A stretch of 64,000 nt of DNA from HKCCE3408 sp039183205 (GCA_039183205.1 JBCDBR010000001.1:1-64000), one strand, 5' to 3'; shown: positions 1 to 9,134, numbered from the stretch's first letter. Numbers and translations are program-made. The notes: generated by a model not told the origin, from the sequence alone.

Positions 1-1200
1 AAATGTGCCGGGTTCGATCACGATGGGGGCGAACTTTCCTTCCGCGGCGACCGTTCGGCGGCCAATCCAACGGATCGGTTGTGGTCCACTGTCCCGGGTC
101 TCGACCAAGTCGCCCGGCACCAAAAGGTCGATCGGAACCTCTCCGCCGGCGGTTTGGATCAAGGTGCCCGCAGCAAAGCAAGGGATCGCTGTGACCGTGA
201 CGAAAGCAGTGTCGCTAATCCCCGCGCCATTATCGGCGGTGTATGAGAAATTCACCGATTCAGGACCTGTGAGACCGGTTTGGCTCGGCGGGGGAAGCGC
301 GCTGAGCGTACCGTCGCCGTTCAGCGTGATGACATGGCCCGAAACCAGCGTCACGCTATCGCCCGGCATGACCTCCACACCGTTGATATGCGTCACAAAG
401 GCAAGGCCAGGCGCGTCGTCATTGGCCAAAACGTCGATATTGGCGGTTTGGCCTTCCAATACCGTGACCGCATCGTCATCGGCCAAAAAGACGCCCTGGA
501 CCGAGTTTGCTGCGATCAAAACCGCGGAATCGTAGCTTGAGTCCCCAACATCGGCGATGCCGATTTTGATGGAATTGGTCTGATTTGGATTGACCGGTAT
601 CAGCACGCTGAGCGTAACCGTAAACCCATCCATTTCGGTGTTGAACGTGTCGCCAGTATTGTCGATGTACAGTGTCTCATTTTCATTTTCGTTGAGATCG
701 TTGATCTGCGTATTGTCGAAAATGGGCGACGTAACGTACGTGCCGTTAATCCAAATCCCGACAAGGTCGTTATAGATTGATCCGACAAATTCCGGATATT
801 CCTCAGACGCAAATGTGAATTGGATCGAAAGAAAGCTCTCTGTGGTTGTAAAGTCGGCCTCTAGAAAGGCGGCATCAAACGTGGCGCGACCGGCCGCTGC
901 GTTGAAATCGGCATCGTTGTTGTCGCCGGATGTATTCGTGGTCGTGTTGGTGCGTACGTTCTGTTGACCGGCGGAGTTTGTGACGTCGATCACACGCCCG
1001 GTCGACAAGATCACACCTGTATCAGATGGTGTGAGCTGGTTGGCGGTATCGTCGCCATCGGTCCAAATACCCGATGATCTGTTGTCGCCGTCGTAATTGG
1101 CCGTCCCGTTGATCAAATTCACACCGGGACCAAGTATGGTCTGCCACATCTCCGTCGCCGTCGCGCCGGTGTCGATGTCAAGCTCATCTGTGGGTTCCAC
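1..1200 (-). CDS. Secreted protein: choice-of-anchor L domain + Ig-like repeat + Hint domain (3' end outside window)
   Basis: The 400 codons visible start at a GTG preceded by a purine-rich GGCGGGCAGGCGG stretch; an in-frame TGA lies 16 codons upstream and no ATG fits the conserved N-terminus. Residues 1-235 look like the 'choice-of-anchor L' domain, with the motif FTFASEEYPEFVG and many Asn/Asp residues. Residues about 240-340 form a cadherin/VCBS-like segment (VTVLEGQTANIDVLANDDAP). At residue 341 a Hint (hedgehog/intein) domain begins with CFAAGTLIQTAGGEVPIDLL, continues VPGDLVETRDSGPQPIRWIG and runs off the window edge. Proteins of this build are common in Rhodobacterales, and their Hint domains probably self-process. 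No signal peptide is visible, so export would be by type I secretion with a C-terminal signal (inference). Domain calls are from recognised motifs. Confidence 0.88.
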   Translation of the reverse strand, partial: MEPTDELDIDTGATATEMWQTILGPGVNLINGTANYDGDNRSSGIWTDGDDTANQLTPSDTGVILSTGRVIDVTNSAGQQNVRTNTTTNTSGDNNDADFNAAAGRATFDAAFLEADFTTTESFLSIQFTFASEEYPEFVGSIYNDLVGIWINGTYVTSPIFDNTQINDLNENENETLYIDNTGDTFNTEMDGFTVTLSVLIPVNPNQTNSIKIGIADVGDSSYDSAVLIAANSVQGVFLADDDAVTVLEGQTANIDVLANDDAPGLAFVTHINGVEVMPGDSVTLVSGHVITLNGDGTLSALPPPSQTGLTGPESVNFSYTADNGAGISDTAFVTVTAIPCFAAGTLIQTAGGEVPIDLLVPGDLVETRDSGPQPIRWIGRRTVAAEGKFAPIVIEPGTF

Positions 1201-1439
1201 TGCCGCCTGCCCGCCTTTTTTGGCCGAGACAAACGCAGAATAGATTCAAGGCGCACAGCGCCCGGGCCTATTCTTTTGTTCTTTGCGGATGGTTCCGCTC
1301 GCCTGCCTCGGCTTTGTTTATTGTTTGTTAACTTAACGTAAAATTCGGCTGTGTAAATGGAATTATCCACAAGCGCGAATTGCCGAATTTCCCCGTATTG
1401 GCCTTGTCCTTGTATTGTCGTGCAGCTAGGGCTTCGGCC

Positions 1440-2582
1440 ATGGTCATCGATCCCGTTCGTTTAACTGCCGATTTGGTTCAATGCCCCTCTGTGACACCGG
1501 CCGAAGGTGGGGCTTTGCGGCTTCTGGATGGGTTGTTGCAGGATGCAGGCTTCGACTGTCATCGCGTCGATCGCGGCGACGTGTCCAACCTATTCGCGCG
1601 CTGGGGCCGAAAGGGGCATGCGCGAAGTTTTGGGTTCAACGGGCACACGGATGTCGTTCCGGTTGGGGACGCTGAAGCTTGGACGCATCCGCCGTTCGGC
1701 GCTGTCTGCGATGGCGACTGGCTTTACGGTCGCGGTGCCACGGATATGAAATCTGGCGTTGCCGCCTTTGCGGCCGCGGCGATTGATTTTGTCCGGCAAA
1801 GACCGCCTGACGGGGCAGTAATTCTTGCCATTACCGGCGACGAAGAAGGCCCGTCGACCGATGGAACTACAGCACTCCTTGATTGGATGGCCGTAAACGA
1901 CGAGGCGATGACTGCCTGCCTAGTGGGGGAACCGACCTGCCCGGAAGTTTTGGGCGATATGATCAAAATTGGGCGGCGCGGCGCGATGACGGCTTATTTT
2001 ACACTCCGCGGCAAACAGGGGCATTCGGCTTATCTGCACAAAGCGCTCAATCCGATGCCTGCCGTTGCGGCGCTGGCGCATCGACTGTCGTCTCATCGGC
2101 TTGATCAGGGCACCGAACATTTTGACCCCTCAACGCTTTCTGTGACGACAATCGATACTGGGAACGCTGCGGCAAATGTCATCCCCGCAGAAACACAAAT
2201 GACCGTCAATATCCGCTTCAGCGATGCGCATACTAGCACCAACCTCACCGATTGGTTGCGCATGGAAGCCAATCGTATCGCTAAGGAATCCGGCGTTTCG
2301 GTCGAGATGACAACCCGCGTCTCGGGTGAGGCGTTCCTCACACCTCCGGGTGACTTGTCGGAATTGGTCGCCCGCGCAGTCGAAGCCGAAACCGGACGGG
2401 TTCCGGTTTTTTCCACGACCGGCGGCACATCGGATGCGCGGTTTATGCGCAATCACTGCCCCGTCGTCGAATTTGGCCTGGTCGGTCACCGAATGCACGA
2501 GGTTGATGAACGGGTCTACCTGCCCGATATCGTCGGCTTAAAGGCAATCTATGGGCGCGTCCTGCGCGAATTTTTCGGCTGA
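1440..2582 (+). CDS. dapE: Succinyl-diaminopimelate desuccinylase DapE
   Basis: Hydrolyses N-succinyl-LL-2,6-diaminopimelate to LL-diaminopimelate and succinate in the lysine/peptidoglycan precursor pathway of the cytosol. The 380-residue product has the M20 di-zinc peptidase motifs: GHTDVVP with His69 and Asp71, GRGATDMKSG with Asp102, TGDEEGPSTDGT with the Glu135-Glu136 pair, VGEPT, STTGGTSDARF, and a late GHRMHEVDE. A TTG 60 bases upstream would also open the frame, but the ATG used here gives the family's usual N-terminus (MVIDPVRLTADLVQCPSVTP) and length. It diverges from the Hint gene and runs in the same direction as rnr, about 70 bases further on. Confidence 0.95.
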   Translation: MVIDPVRLTADLVQCPSVTPAEGGALRLLDGLLQDAGFDCHRVDRGDVSNLFARWGRKGHARSFGFNGHTDVVPVGDAEAWTHPPFGAVCDGDWLYGRGATDMKSGVAAFAAAAIDFVRQRPPDGAVILAITGDEEGPSTDGTTALLDWMAVNDEAMTACLVGEPTCPEVLGDMIKIGRRGAMTAYFTLRGKQGHSAYLHKALNPMPAVAALAHRLSSHRLDQGTEHFDPSTLSVTTIDTGNAAANVIPAETQMTVNIRFSDAHTSTNLTDWLRMEANRIAKESGVSVEMTTRVSGEAFLTPPGDLSELVARAVEAETGRVPVFSTTGGTSDARFMRNHCPVVEFGLVGHRMHEVDERVYLPDIVGLKAIYGRVLREFFG

Positions 2583-2654
2583 TTTGTTCCGCCCGTGCGT
2601 TGTTCCCCAGACTGGGTTGCGCTAGGATTTGTCGCTAGCAGTTAGGCCGCCCGC

Positions 2655-4910
2655 ATGAGCCGCATCCCCTCAAAAGATGACATCCTCGCTTGGATCGCAG
2701 ATCACCCTGAACAAGGTTCTAAACGTGATATCGCGAAGGCGTTCGGGGTCAAAGGCGCAGCGCGGATCGATCTGAAGCGGATCTTGAAGGAGCTCGAGCT
2801 CGACGGGCACCTGGAAAAGCGTCGGCGCACATATCGCGACCCGGACAAGCTCCCACCGGTTTCGGTGTTGCTGATATTGGGGCCTGACAGCGCCGGTGAC
2901 ATCTTTTGCCGGCCGTTGGAATGGCACGGCGACGGACCAGAGCCGCGGATTTTGTTCAGTCCGCGCGCAACCGATCCAGGCCTCGGCGAGGGCGATCGCA
3001 TTCTGGCAAGGCTGCAGGAGGCAAAGGGCGAGGATTATCACTATGTCGCGCGATTGATCCGCCGGATTGCGAACGATCCGCGACAAATCATTGGGATTTT
3101 CCGAAAATCCGCCGAAGGCGGTCGGGTTGCGCCGGTCAGCAAAGGAGCTGACACGGAATGGCGCGTGGGGCCCGGCGATACCCACGGCGCGCGCGATGGC
3201 GAATTGGTGGCCGCCGAACATGCCAATGCGACCCGGCGGCTGGGCTTGGCCCGGGTGCGTGTGACAGAGCGCCTTGGCGATCCGGGCGCGCCGCGCGCGG
3301 TCTCGCTTATTGCAATCCACGAACATGGCATTCCGGATGCGTTCGACGAGACGGCGCTTTCTGAGGCGGATGCAGCGGAACCGGCATCGTCGGACGGTCG
3401 CGTTGATCTGCGTCATTTGCCGCTCATTACGATTGACCCTGCCGATGCGCGTGATCGCGACGACGCAGTATGTGCCGAAGCGGACCCCGATCCCAAAAAC
3501 CCCGGTGGACATATCGTATGGGTCGCGATTGCAGATGTTGCCCATTACGTACAACCGGGCATGTCGCTGGACCGCGAAGCAAAAAAACGGGGCAATTCGA
3601 CGTATTTCCCGGACAGGGTGGTGCCGATGTTGCCCGACAAACTCTCGGGCGATTTGTGTTCGCTGCATGAGGGCGTGCCGCGCGCCTGTATTGCAGTTCG
3701 AATGGTCTTGGATGCCGACGGCAAAAAGATGGCGCATGAATTCTTTCGCGCGATCATGCAATCGGCGGCGTCGCTAAGCTATGAGGTCGCGCAAGCCGCG
3801 CAGGATGGTGCACAAAACGCCGCTGCGCCATTGGTAGGTTCGGTCATTGCGCCCTTGTATTCGGCTTATGCCGCGTTGAAATCCGCGCGTGCGAAACGGC
3901 AGCCGCTGGAGCTTGAATTGCCCGAACGCCAGATCGTGTTGTCGAAGGACGGCCAAGTGACTTCGGTCGCCTTCAAAGACCGGCTGGACGCGCACCGGCT
4001 CATCGAAGAGTTCATGGTCTTGGCCAATGTTGCGGCGGCAGAAACGCTCATCGCAAAGCGGCAGCCGTTGCTTTTTCGTGTCCATGAAGAGCCCGAAGCA
4101 ACCAAAATCGACGCGCTGCGTGAGACCGTCGAAAGCGCAGGCTTTGCTTTGGCCAAAGGGCAGGTTCTTAAGACGGGTCAGCTGAACCGGCTCTTGGCGC
4201 AAGCTCGCGAGACGGATTTTAGCGAATTGATCAACTACGCCACGTTGCGGTCAATGACGCAGGCCTATTATTTCCCGGAGAATTTGGGCCATTTCGGCCT
4301 TGCGCTACGGTCTTATGCGCATTTCACCTCTCCGATCCGGCGCTATGCCGACCTTATCGTGCATCGGGCCTTAATTGCCGCGCATGGTTGGGGCGATGAC
4401 GGTCTAAAGGCGGACGAAATCGAAACCTTGGCCGAAACCGCCAAACACATTTCGTCAACAGAACGCCGGTCGATGCAGGCTGAACGGGACACGACCGATC
4501 GCTACCTTGCTGCTTATCTTTCAGACCGCGTTGGCGCGGAATTCACCGGGCGTATCAGCGGCATCCAGCGCTTTGGAGCCTTTGTGAAACTGGATGAGAC
4601 CGGGGCGGACGGCCTATTGCCCATTCGCGCAATCGGTGGCGAATACTTCCATTTCGATGTCGATGCGCAAACACTCATGGGCGCCGATAGCGGCCTTATT
4701 ATCTCACCCGGCGACCGCGTGATCGTGAAGCTTGCCGCGGCTCTACCCGTCACCGGAGGTTTGGAGCTGGAACTCGTCAGTATCGACGGCCGTGAATTGC
4801 CCCCGAGCGCCCGGCCACCGCGTCGCGGCCGCGGGTCGAAAAACGCGATTGGTAAAGCCCGAGGGAAGCGGTCAAAGCTGCGCAAAAAGGCGAGCGCCCG
4901 CCGACGATGA
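2655..4910 (+). CDS. rnr: Ribonuclease R
   Basis: A 3'-5' exoribonuclease of the RNase II/R family that degrades structured RNA. Of 751 residues, about 1-60 form a winged-helix-like N-terminus, followed by cold-shock-type segments and then the RNB catalytic domain. The RNB active-site motif TIDPADARDRDDAV places the Mg-binding aspartates near residues 261, 267, 269 and 270. Later come the family block HFTSPIRRYADLIVHR and an S1 domain (EFTGRISGIQRFGAFVKLDE). The last 35 residues are very rich in Lys/Arg, as in other RNase R proteins that unwind duplex RNA. Length matches the family. The next gene follows after 67 bases. Confidence 0.96.
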   Translation: MSRIPSKDDILAWIADHPEQGSKRDIAKAFGVKGAARIDLKRILKELELDGHLEKRRRTYRDPDKLPPVSVLLILGPDSAGDIFCRPLEWHGDGPEPRILFSPRATDPGLGEGDRILARLQEAKGEDYHYVARLIRRIANDPRQIIGIFRKSAEGGRVAPVSKGADTEWRVGPGDTHGARDGELVAAEHANATRRLGLARVRVTERLGDPGAPRAVSLIAIHEHGIPDAFDETALSEADAAEPASSDGRVDLRHLPLITIDPADARDRDDAVCAEADPDPKNPGGHIVWVAIADVAHYVQPGMSLDREAKKRGNSTYFPDRVVPMLPDKLSGDLCSLHEGVPRACIAVRMVLDADGKKMAHEFFRAIMQSAASLSYEVAQAAQDGAQNAAAPLVGSVIAPLYSAYAALKSARAKRQPLELELPERQIVLSKDGQVTSVAFKDRLDAHRLIEEFMVLANVAAAETLIAKRQPLLFRVHEEPEATKIDALRETVESAGFALAKGQVLKTGQLNRLLAQARETDFSELINYATLRSMTQAYYFPENLGHFGLALRSYAHFTSPIRRYADLIVHRALIAAHGWGDDGLKADEIETLAETAKHISSTERRSMQAERDTTDRYLAAYLSDRVGAEFTGRISGIQRFGAFVKLDETGADGLLPIRAIGGEYFHFDVDAQTLMGADSGLIISPGDRVIVKLAAALPVTGGLELELVSIDGRELPPSARPPRRGRGSKNAIGKARGKRSKLRKKASARRR

Positions 4911-4977
4911 TTGCTGGGACTTCTGACGTTGCGCCGAAACCGCTATGGTCCGGTAAAACAGCCCGAGCAGGTGATCC

Positions 4978-6327
4978 ATGAAAACCCTGGTTCTTGGTAT
5001 TTGCGTGGCGATCTCTGCCACACCGTTGGCGGCAAACGCACCGAACATTTCGTTACGCCCGATACCACGTGCGGCAGAACCCGCTGATCCGCCAACCGAG
5101 ACAGCCGACGAGATCGCCCAACAGGCCGATGCGCGTGCCGCACCAGCAACCTCTATACGTCCGGTTCCGCGGAATGCGACGCTCGAACGGGCACAAACGC
5201 GCATTGCCGATACCGGATTTGCCGCATGGATCGATAGTTTCCGCCGCCGCGCGCGCAATGCCGGCATCTCTGATGCGGTGTTTGATCAAGCGTTTCGCGG
5301 CATAAGTCTGAACCAGACAGTGCTTGAGAGGGATCGCAACCAATCCGAATTCAGCCGCGCGCTTTGGGATTACTTAGACAGCGCGGTCTCCGACAGCCGC
5401 GTGCGCAACGGACGAGACGCCTTGGCCGACAACCGCCGCGCCTTGGAAGCGATCGAGCGTGCCTATCAAGTAGAAGCCGAAATTGTGGCGGCCGTTTGGG
5501 GTCTTGAATCCGCATACGGCGCGGTGCGCGGCGACATCAACATCATCGAAGCCATGGCGACGTTGGCCTATGATGGACGGCGCCGGCAATTCTTTGAGGC
5601 GCAGCTGATCGCGGCCCTGCGCATCCTTCAGTCAGGCGATGTGGGGCCACGCTCCATGACTGGGTCCTGGGCTGGAGCGATGGGGCATACACAGTTTATG
5701 CCGACCAGCTATTTGGACTACGCGGTCGATGCAAATGGCGACGGTCGTCGCGATATTTGGGCAGACAATCCCATCGATGCGCTTGCCTCGACGGCGAATT
5801 ACCTCGCGCGGTTCGGCTGGACCTATGGGCAACCCTGGGGCATGGAAGTGACCTTGCCGCGCGGGTTTGACTTTTCCCAAACAGGCGAACGCGTGAAGCG
5901 TCCGGTTAGCTATTGGAACGCGGCCGGTGTTCGGCTGTCAAACGGGCAAGCTGTTCCCGATCATGGCCGCGCGTCGATCCTGCTGCCAGCAGGTGCGGCC
6001 GGTGTGGCCTTGGTGATCTTTGACAATTTCCACGTGATTGAACGCTACAACCCCGCGGACGCCTATGTGATCGCTGTGGGACATCTTAGTGACCGGATTT
6101 CAGGCGATGGACCGTTCGTCGCCGGTTGGCCGCGGTCCGACCGCGCGCTGAGCTTTAGCGAACGGCAGGAACTTCAACGCCGCCTGACATCGGCCGGGTT
6201 CCCACCTGGCGCGATTGACGGGATCATCGGGCCGAACACAATCGATGCGGTACGCAGGTATCAGGCCAGCGAGGGATTGGTGCCGGATGGCTATGCCTCT
6301 TTGGCGATATTGGACCGTCTGCGTTAA
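4978..6327 (+). CDS. Lytic murein transglycosylase, MltB type, with peptidoglycan-binding domain
   Basis: Predicted periplasmic enzyme that cleaves the MurNAc-GlcNAc bond of peptidoglycan with 1,6-anhydro product formation. A signal peptide (MKTLVLGICVAISATPLAANA) is followed by a Pro/Ala-rich linker to about residue 70. The catalytic domain carries AAVWGLESAYG with the likely general acid Glu177, then GSWAGAMGHTQFMPTSYLDY and the DANGDGRRDIWADNPIDALAS region typical of MltB. The C-terminal 60 residues (LQRRLTSAGFPPGAIDGIIG, then IDAVRRYQAS) form a PG_binding_1 domain. A related second copy lies at 15848-17020. The stop codon overlaps that of the convergent MOSC gene. Confidence 0.92.
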   Translation: MKTLVLGICVAISATPLAANAPNISLRPIPRAAEPADPPTETADEIAQQADARAAPATSIRPVPRNATLERAQTRIADTGFAAWIDSFRRRARNAGISDAVFDQAFRGISLNQTVLERDRNQSEFSRALWDYLDSAVSDSRVRNGRDALADNRRALEAIERAYQVEAEIVAAVWGLESAYGAVRGDINIIEAMATLAYDGRRRQFFEAQLIAALRILQSGDVGPRSMTGSWAGAMGHTQFMPTSYLDYAVDANGDGRRDIWADNPIDALASTANYLARFGWTYGQPWGMEVTLPRGFDFSQTGERVKRPVSYWNAAGVRLSNGQAVPDHGRASILLPAGAAGVALVIFDNFHVIERYNPADAYVIAVGHLSDRISGDGPFVAGWPRSDRALSFSERQELQRRLTSAGFPPGAIDGIIGPNTIDAVRRYQASEGLVPDGYASLAILDRLR

Positions 6328-6812
6328 GACACGGGATCCCGCGCAGGTTCGACCGGGCGCACGGCATCTCCGATTGTGATTGCACCAGGCCTTAGAACCG
6401 CCGCGCACCAGCCGCCGTGACCGCGCATTGCGGTATAGCCGCCCGGACCCAGCGCATGTTCCATGCGCGAACACGGCGCACATGGCCCGGTTATTTCTAT
6501 TGTCGCGTCGCCGATCTGTAGGCATTTGCCGCGCAGCGCGCTCAGATTAATGCCCGAGATCAGAAGATTACGGCGCAGAAGATCAGGCGAGACAGGTTTG
6601 CCGAGGATCCCAGCGATGACGGCCAGATGCTCCGCCTGAAGGAGCGTTACCGCGCGCTTCCCAGAACGCGCGCGGTCGCCATCCAAACCGTCGAAAGTGA
6701 TCTTGGTGCGCGAGGCAAGCAGCATGGCGGCCCGTCTTTGCGGGCGGAGACCGATCCAATCCAAGGTGCCGTTTTGTGCGTGGCGGGCGATCAAGCTGGC
6801 AAGTGTTTCCAT
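6324..6812 (-). CDS. MOSC domain-containing protein
   Basis: A 162-residue protein made almost entirely of a MOSC (molybdenum cofactor sulfurase C-terminal) domain, a fold used for sulfur transfer linked to molybdenum cofactor and found in YiiM-like proteins. Visible hallmarks are GDRARSGKRAVTLLQAEHL, NLLISGINLSALRG and the conserved cysteine block GPCAPCSRME followed by GHGGWCA. The exact substrate cannot be read from sequence. It is transcribed divergently from imuB, with a gap of only 66 bases that also holds the LexA box, and its stop codon overlaps that of the transglycosylase. Confidence 0.88.
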   Translation of the reverse strand: METLASLIARHAQNGTLDWIGLRPQRRAAMLLASRTKITFDGLDGDRARSGKRAVTLLQAEHLAVIAGILGKPVSPDLLRRNLLISGINLSALRGKCLQIGDATIEITGPCAPCSRMEHALGPGGYTAMRGHGGWCAAVLRPGAITIGDAVRPVEPARDPVS

Positions 6813-6869
6813 CGCGGCAATCTAGCGCGGAGTGGACTCGACTCCCAGCACTCGCGCGGTTAAATCTTA

Positions 6870-6884
6870 GAACAATGCATGAAC
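6870..6884. promoter_or_regulatory. LexA operator (SOS box) at imuB
   Basis: The sequence GAAC-AATGCAT-GAAC equals GTTC-N7-GTTC on the other strand, an exact match to the alphaproteobacterial LexA consensus. It lies at the very start of imuB; the first candidate ATG begins inside the box. LexA bound here should block imuB transcription or early elongation. The operator is the only obvious regulatory element in the short divergent gap with the MOSC gene. Confidence 0.82.
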
Positions 6885-8585
6885 ATTTTGCTGCCGCCAA
6901 TGTCTGTCATCCGCCAACCGCCTGAGGCTCCGGGCCGCCGCCGCATCCTGTCGATGTGGTTTCCGCGCTTGTCAGCCGAACGGCTGCAACGCCAGGGAAT
7001 GTCGCAAAGCCCCCTGGCTGTCGTGGAAGAACGTGGCAACATGCGGCTGATACTGGACGCAAATGCCATTGCCGAAACGGGCGGCATTTTCCGCGGTCAG
7101 GCGTTGCAAGAGGCGCTTGCTTTAATGCCGGATCTGGTCACCCGCATCGCTGTACCCGCCCAAGAGGCGATGTTCCTCGCCGCGCTAAGGCGATGGGCCG
7201 GAAAATTTTCCCCATGGGTTGCCGAAGAAAGCCGCGCGGGGCTTTTGGTGGATTTAACCGGATGTGCGCATCTGTTTGGTGGCGAGGCCGCGCTTTTGGC
7301 CCAGATCGCCGAGGATTGCGCTGATCTAGGCCTGACGGTTCAGACCGCTATTGCCGATACTGCTGGCGCTGCTTGGGCATTGGCGCGCTATTCCGGTGGC
7401 GCCGTCAGCGCTGGCCGCTCAGGCGATGCAATCGACCAAGAAGCGCGCGCCACACGTTCTAAGGCGGCAAAAAAGAAGCATTGGGAACGCGGCGGCCCAG
7501 CCCCGCCGGTGATTGCACATACAACAGCGCCAGGGCCGATATCTCCGCCGGGACAGGTGCGCAATTCACTCAGCGGACTGCCTGTCGCCGCTTTGAGGAT
7601 CGGGCCCGAGCTGTCGGCAGGGCTTGGTCGGTTGGGTCTGCGCCGGATTGGCGATTTAACAGGGATGAGCCGGGCGGCGCTTGCCCGCCGGTTCGGCCAC
7701 GTATTGGTCAAACGGCTCGACCAGGCTTTGGGTCTGGAACCCGAGCCGATCACGCCAGCCCGTGCTCCGCTGCATTTTGCAGCCAGGTTGAGCCTGCCCG
7801 AACCCATTGGCCTTGAAAGCGATCTCTGCGCCGCTCTTGATCGGCTGTTGCCAGTGCTGTGTAACGGCCTGAGAAAACGCGGCCGCGGCGCCCGGCGCGT
7901 ACGGTTGGAGCTGTCTCGCGTTGATGGTGACATCGCCTGGATGGAGGTTGGTCTTGCCCGGCCTGCTGATCAGCCCGATCGCATCGCAGAGCTTTTGGTC
8001 ATGAAACTTGGCGAGATTGATCCCGGTTTTGGGATCGATCGCGTGCGGGTCGTGGCCTCGCTGACAGAACCGCTTCATCATCGGCAGATGACGGGGGGCT
8101 GGGCCGCCGCAGAAGCCGCCGCGGCATTGGCAGATCAAAGCGATCCCCTATCGGACCTGATCGGCCGACTTGGCGCGCGGATCGGGCTAGAGTCAATTAC
8201 GCGGGCGCATCCAGCCGAGAGCCACATTCCGGAGAAAACGGAAAAGGTGCTGGCGGCGGCCTGGTCGGAACCGGCCGATGATTGGCCCCGCGCCGCCCGC
8301 CCGCGACCTTTGACGTTGTGCCGGCCCGAACCGCTGCACGGGACAGAAGCGGCGGGGCCGGATCTTCCGCTGCAATTGCGCTGGCGCGGGCAGGATCATG
8401 CGATCATCGCCGCCGCAGGGCCTGAGCGCATCGCGCCGGAATGGTGGCTCGATGATCCTGATTGGCGCTCAGGCGTGCGCGACTATTGGCGGGTTGAGAC
8501 GCAAGGCGGCGCGAGGTTGTGGCTTTTTTACGCCCATGGCGGCACGATGAGCGCGGGCTGGTTTTCCCATGGGATTTTCGCGTAA
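6879..8585 (+). CDS. imuB: Y-family DNA polymerase-like protein ImuB (catalytically inactive mutasome hub)
   Basis: ImuB links the error-prone polymerase DnaE2 to the sliding clamp in SOS mutagenesis. The 568 residues show RRILSMWFPRLSAERLQR at the N-terminus in place of the usual acidic catalytic motif, and VDLTGCAHLFGGE at the position of the SIDEAF motif. This loss of the catalytic acids is typical of ImuB. A helix-hairpin-helix segment (LGLRRIGDLTGMSRAALARRFG) and the long C-terminal adaptor region follow. The start is uncertain: ATG 6879, inside the LexA box, or ATG 6900; neither has a clear Shine-Dalgarno, so a leaderless or near-leaderless mRNA is possible. imuA, which normally precedes it, is absent, and dnaE2 is about 20 kb downstream. 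Confidence 0.9.
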   Translation: MNILLPPMSVIRQPPEAPGRRRILSMWFPRLSAERLQRQGMSQSPLAVVEERGNMRLILDANAIAETGGIFRGQALQEALALMPDLVTRIAVPAQEAMFLAALRRWAGKFSPWVAEESRAGLLVDLTGCAHLFGGEAALLAQIAEDCADLGLTVQTAIADTAGAAWALARYSGGAVSAGRSGDAIDQEARATRSKAAKKKHWERGGPAPPVIAHTTAPGPISPPGQVRNSLSGLPVAALRIGPELSAGLGRLGLRRIGDLTGMSRAALARRFGHVLVKRLDQALGLEPEPITPARAPLHFAARLSLPEPIGLESDLCAALDRLLPVLCNGLRKRGRGARRVRLELSRVDGDIAWMEVGLARPADQPDRIAELLVMKLGEIDPGFGIDRVRVVASLTEPLHHRQMTGGWAAAEAAAALADQSDPLSDLIGRLGARIGLESITRAHPAESHIPEKTEKVLAAAWSEPADDWPRAARPRPLTLCRPEPLHGTEAAGPDLPLQLRWRGQDHAIIAAAGPERIAPEWWLDDPDWRSGVRDYWRVETQGGARLWLFYAHGGTMSAGWFSHGIFA

Positions 8586-8591
8586 AAGGGC

Positions 8592-8643
8592 TTCGCCATC
8601 CGGGGCATCGAACCCCGAATGGCGAACGATCTGTTCCAGATCG
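8592..8643. other. Two adjacent perfect/near-perfect stem-loops between imuB and the VOC gene
   Basis: The first hairpin pairs TTCGCCAT with ATGGCGAA, has one C/A mismatch, then pairs CGGGG with CCCCG around a 7-base loop. The second starts at the next base and pairs CGATCTG with CAGATCG around a 3-base loop. Neither is followed by a T-run on the plus strand, so a simple intrinsic terminator for imuB is not supported. Together they form a structured leader that ends about 15 bases before the GGAAGGAG ribosome binding site of the downstream gene. The role is unknown. Confidence 0.5.
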
Positions 8644-8675
8644 GACAGCGGCCCAACCATCGGAAGGAGCACCAG

Positions 8676-9134
8676 ATGGAGCGAGGATTTGCCGTCCGCG
8701 CGCTTGGCGAGATTGCCATCCGCTGCGATGACATCGCAACGATGGCGCATTTCTACGAGGACATCATCGGCCTTGACCGCATGACGGGAAACGCCAACAG
8801 CGGTATCATTTTCTTCCGCATTGCCGACGGGTTTGCCGGCCACACATCGGTGCTGGCCCTTTTTGACAAGGGCTATGAGGCGCGCCCCGGCTTGCACCCG
8901 ACCAGCACCGGTCCAACCGAAACCGGTGCCTTGTCTTCCTTGCACCATATTGCGCTTAGCCTTCCGTTTGAGGAACAAGAGGCCGCTATGGCCTGGTATG
9001 CCGCGCATGACATCGCCTATCGGGTGGAGCATTTCGGGTGGGTTGGATGGCGTGGGGTCTTTGTCACCGACCCCGAAGGCAATACGGTCGAACTGGTCGC
9101 CTACGACCCCAGCCTATTGGACCCCGCACCCTGA
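8676..9134 (+). CDS. VOC (glyoxalase/dioxygenase fold) family protein
   Basis: A 152-residue single-domain protein of the vicinal oxygen chelate superfamily. It begins MERGFAVRALGEIAIRCDDI, with AHFYEDIIGLD typical of the first beta-alpha-beta unit, and later has LHHIALSLPFEEQEAAMAWY and VFVTDPEGNTVELVAYDPS, which supplies the second metal-binding block. The substrate cannot be inferred. The ATG chosen has a strong GGAAGGAG site 6 bases upstream; an upstream in-frame ATG at 8619 lies within the hairpin and lacks such a site. Its own small transcription unit is likely. Confidence 0.85.
   Translation: MERGFAVRALGEIAIRCDDIATMAHFYEDIIGLDRMTGNANSGIIFFRIADGFAGHTSVLALFDKGYEARPGLHPTSTGPTETGALSSLHHIALSLPFEEQEAAMAWYAAHDIAYRVEHFGWVGWRGVFVTDPEGNTVELVAYDPSLLDPAP

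Noticed and set aside
2670..3761. Long open frame antisense to rnr
   Set aside because: It mirrors the GC-rich codons of rnr, lacks a Shine-Dalgarno, has high Arg/Cys/His content and no recognisable domain.
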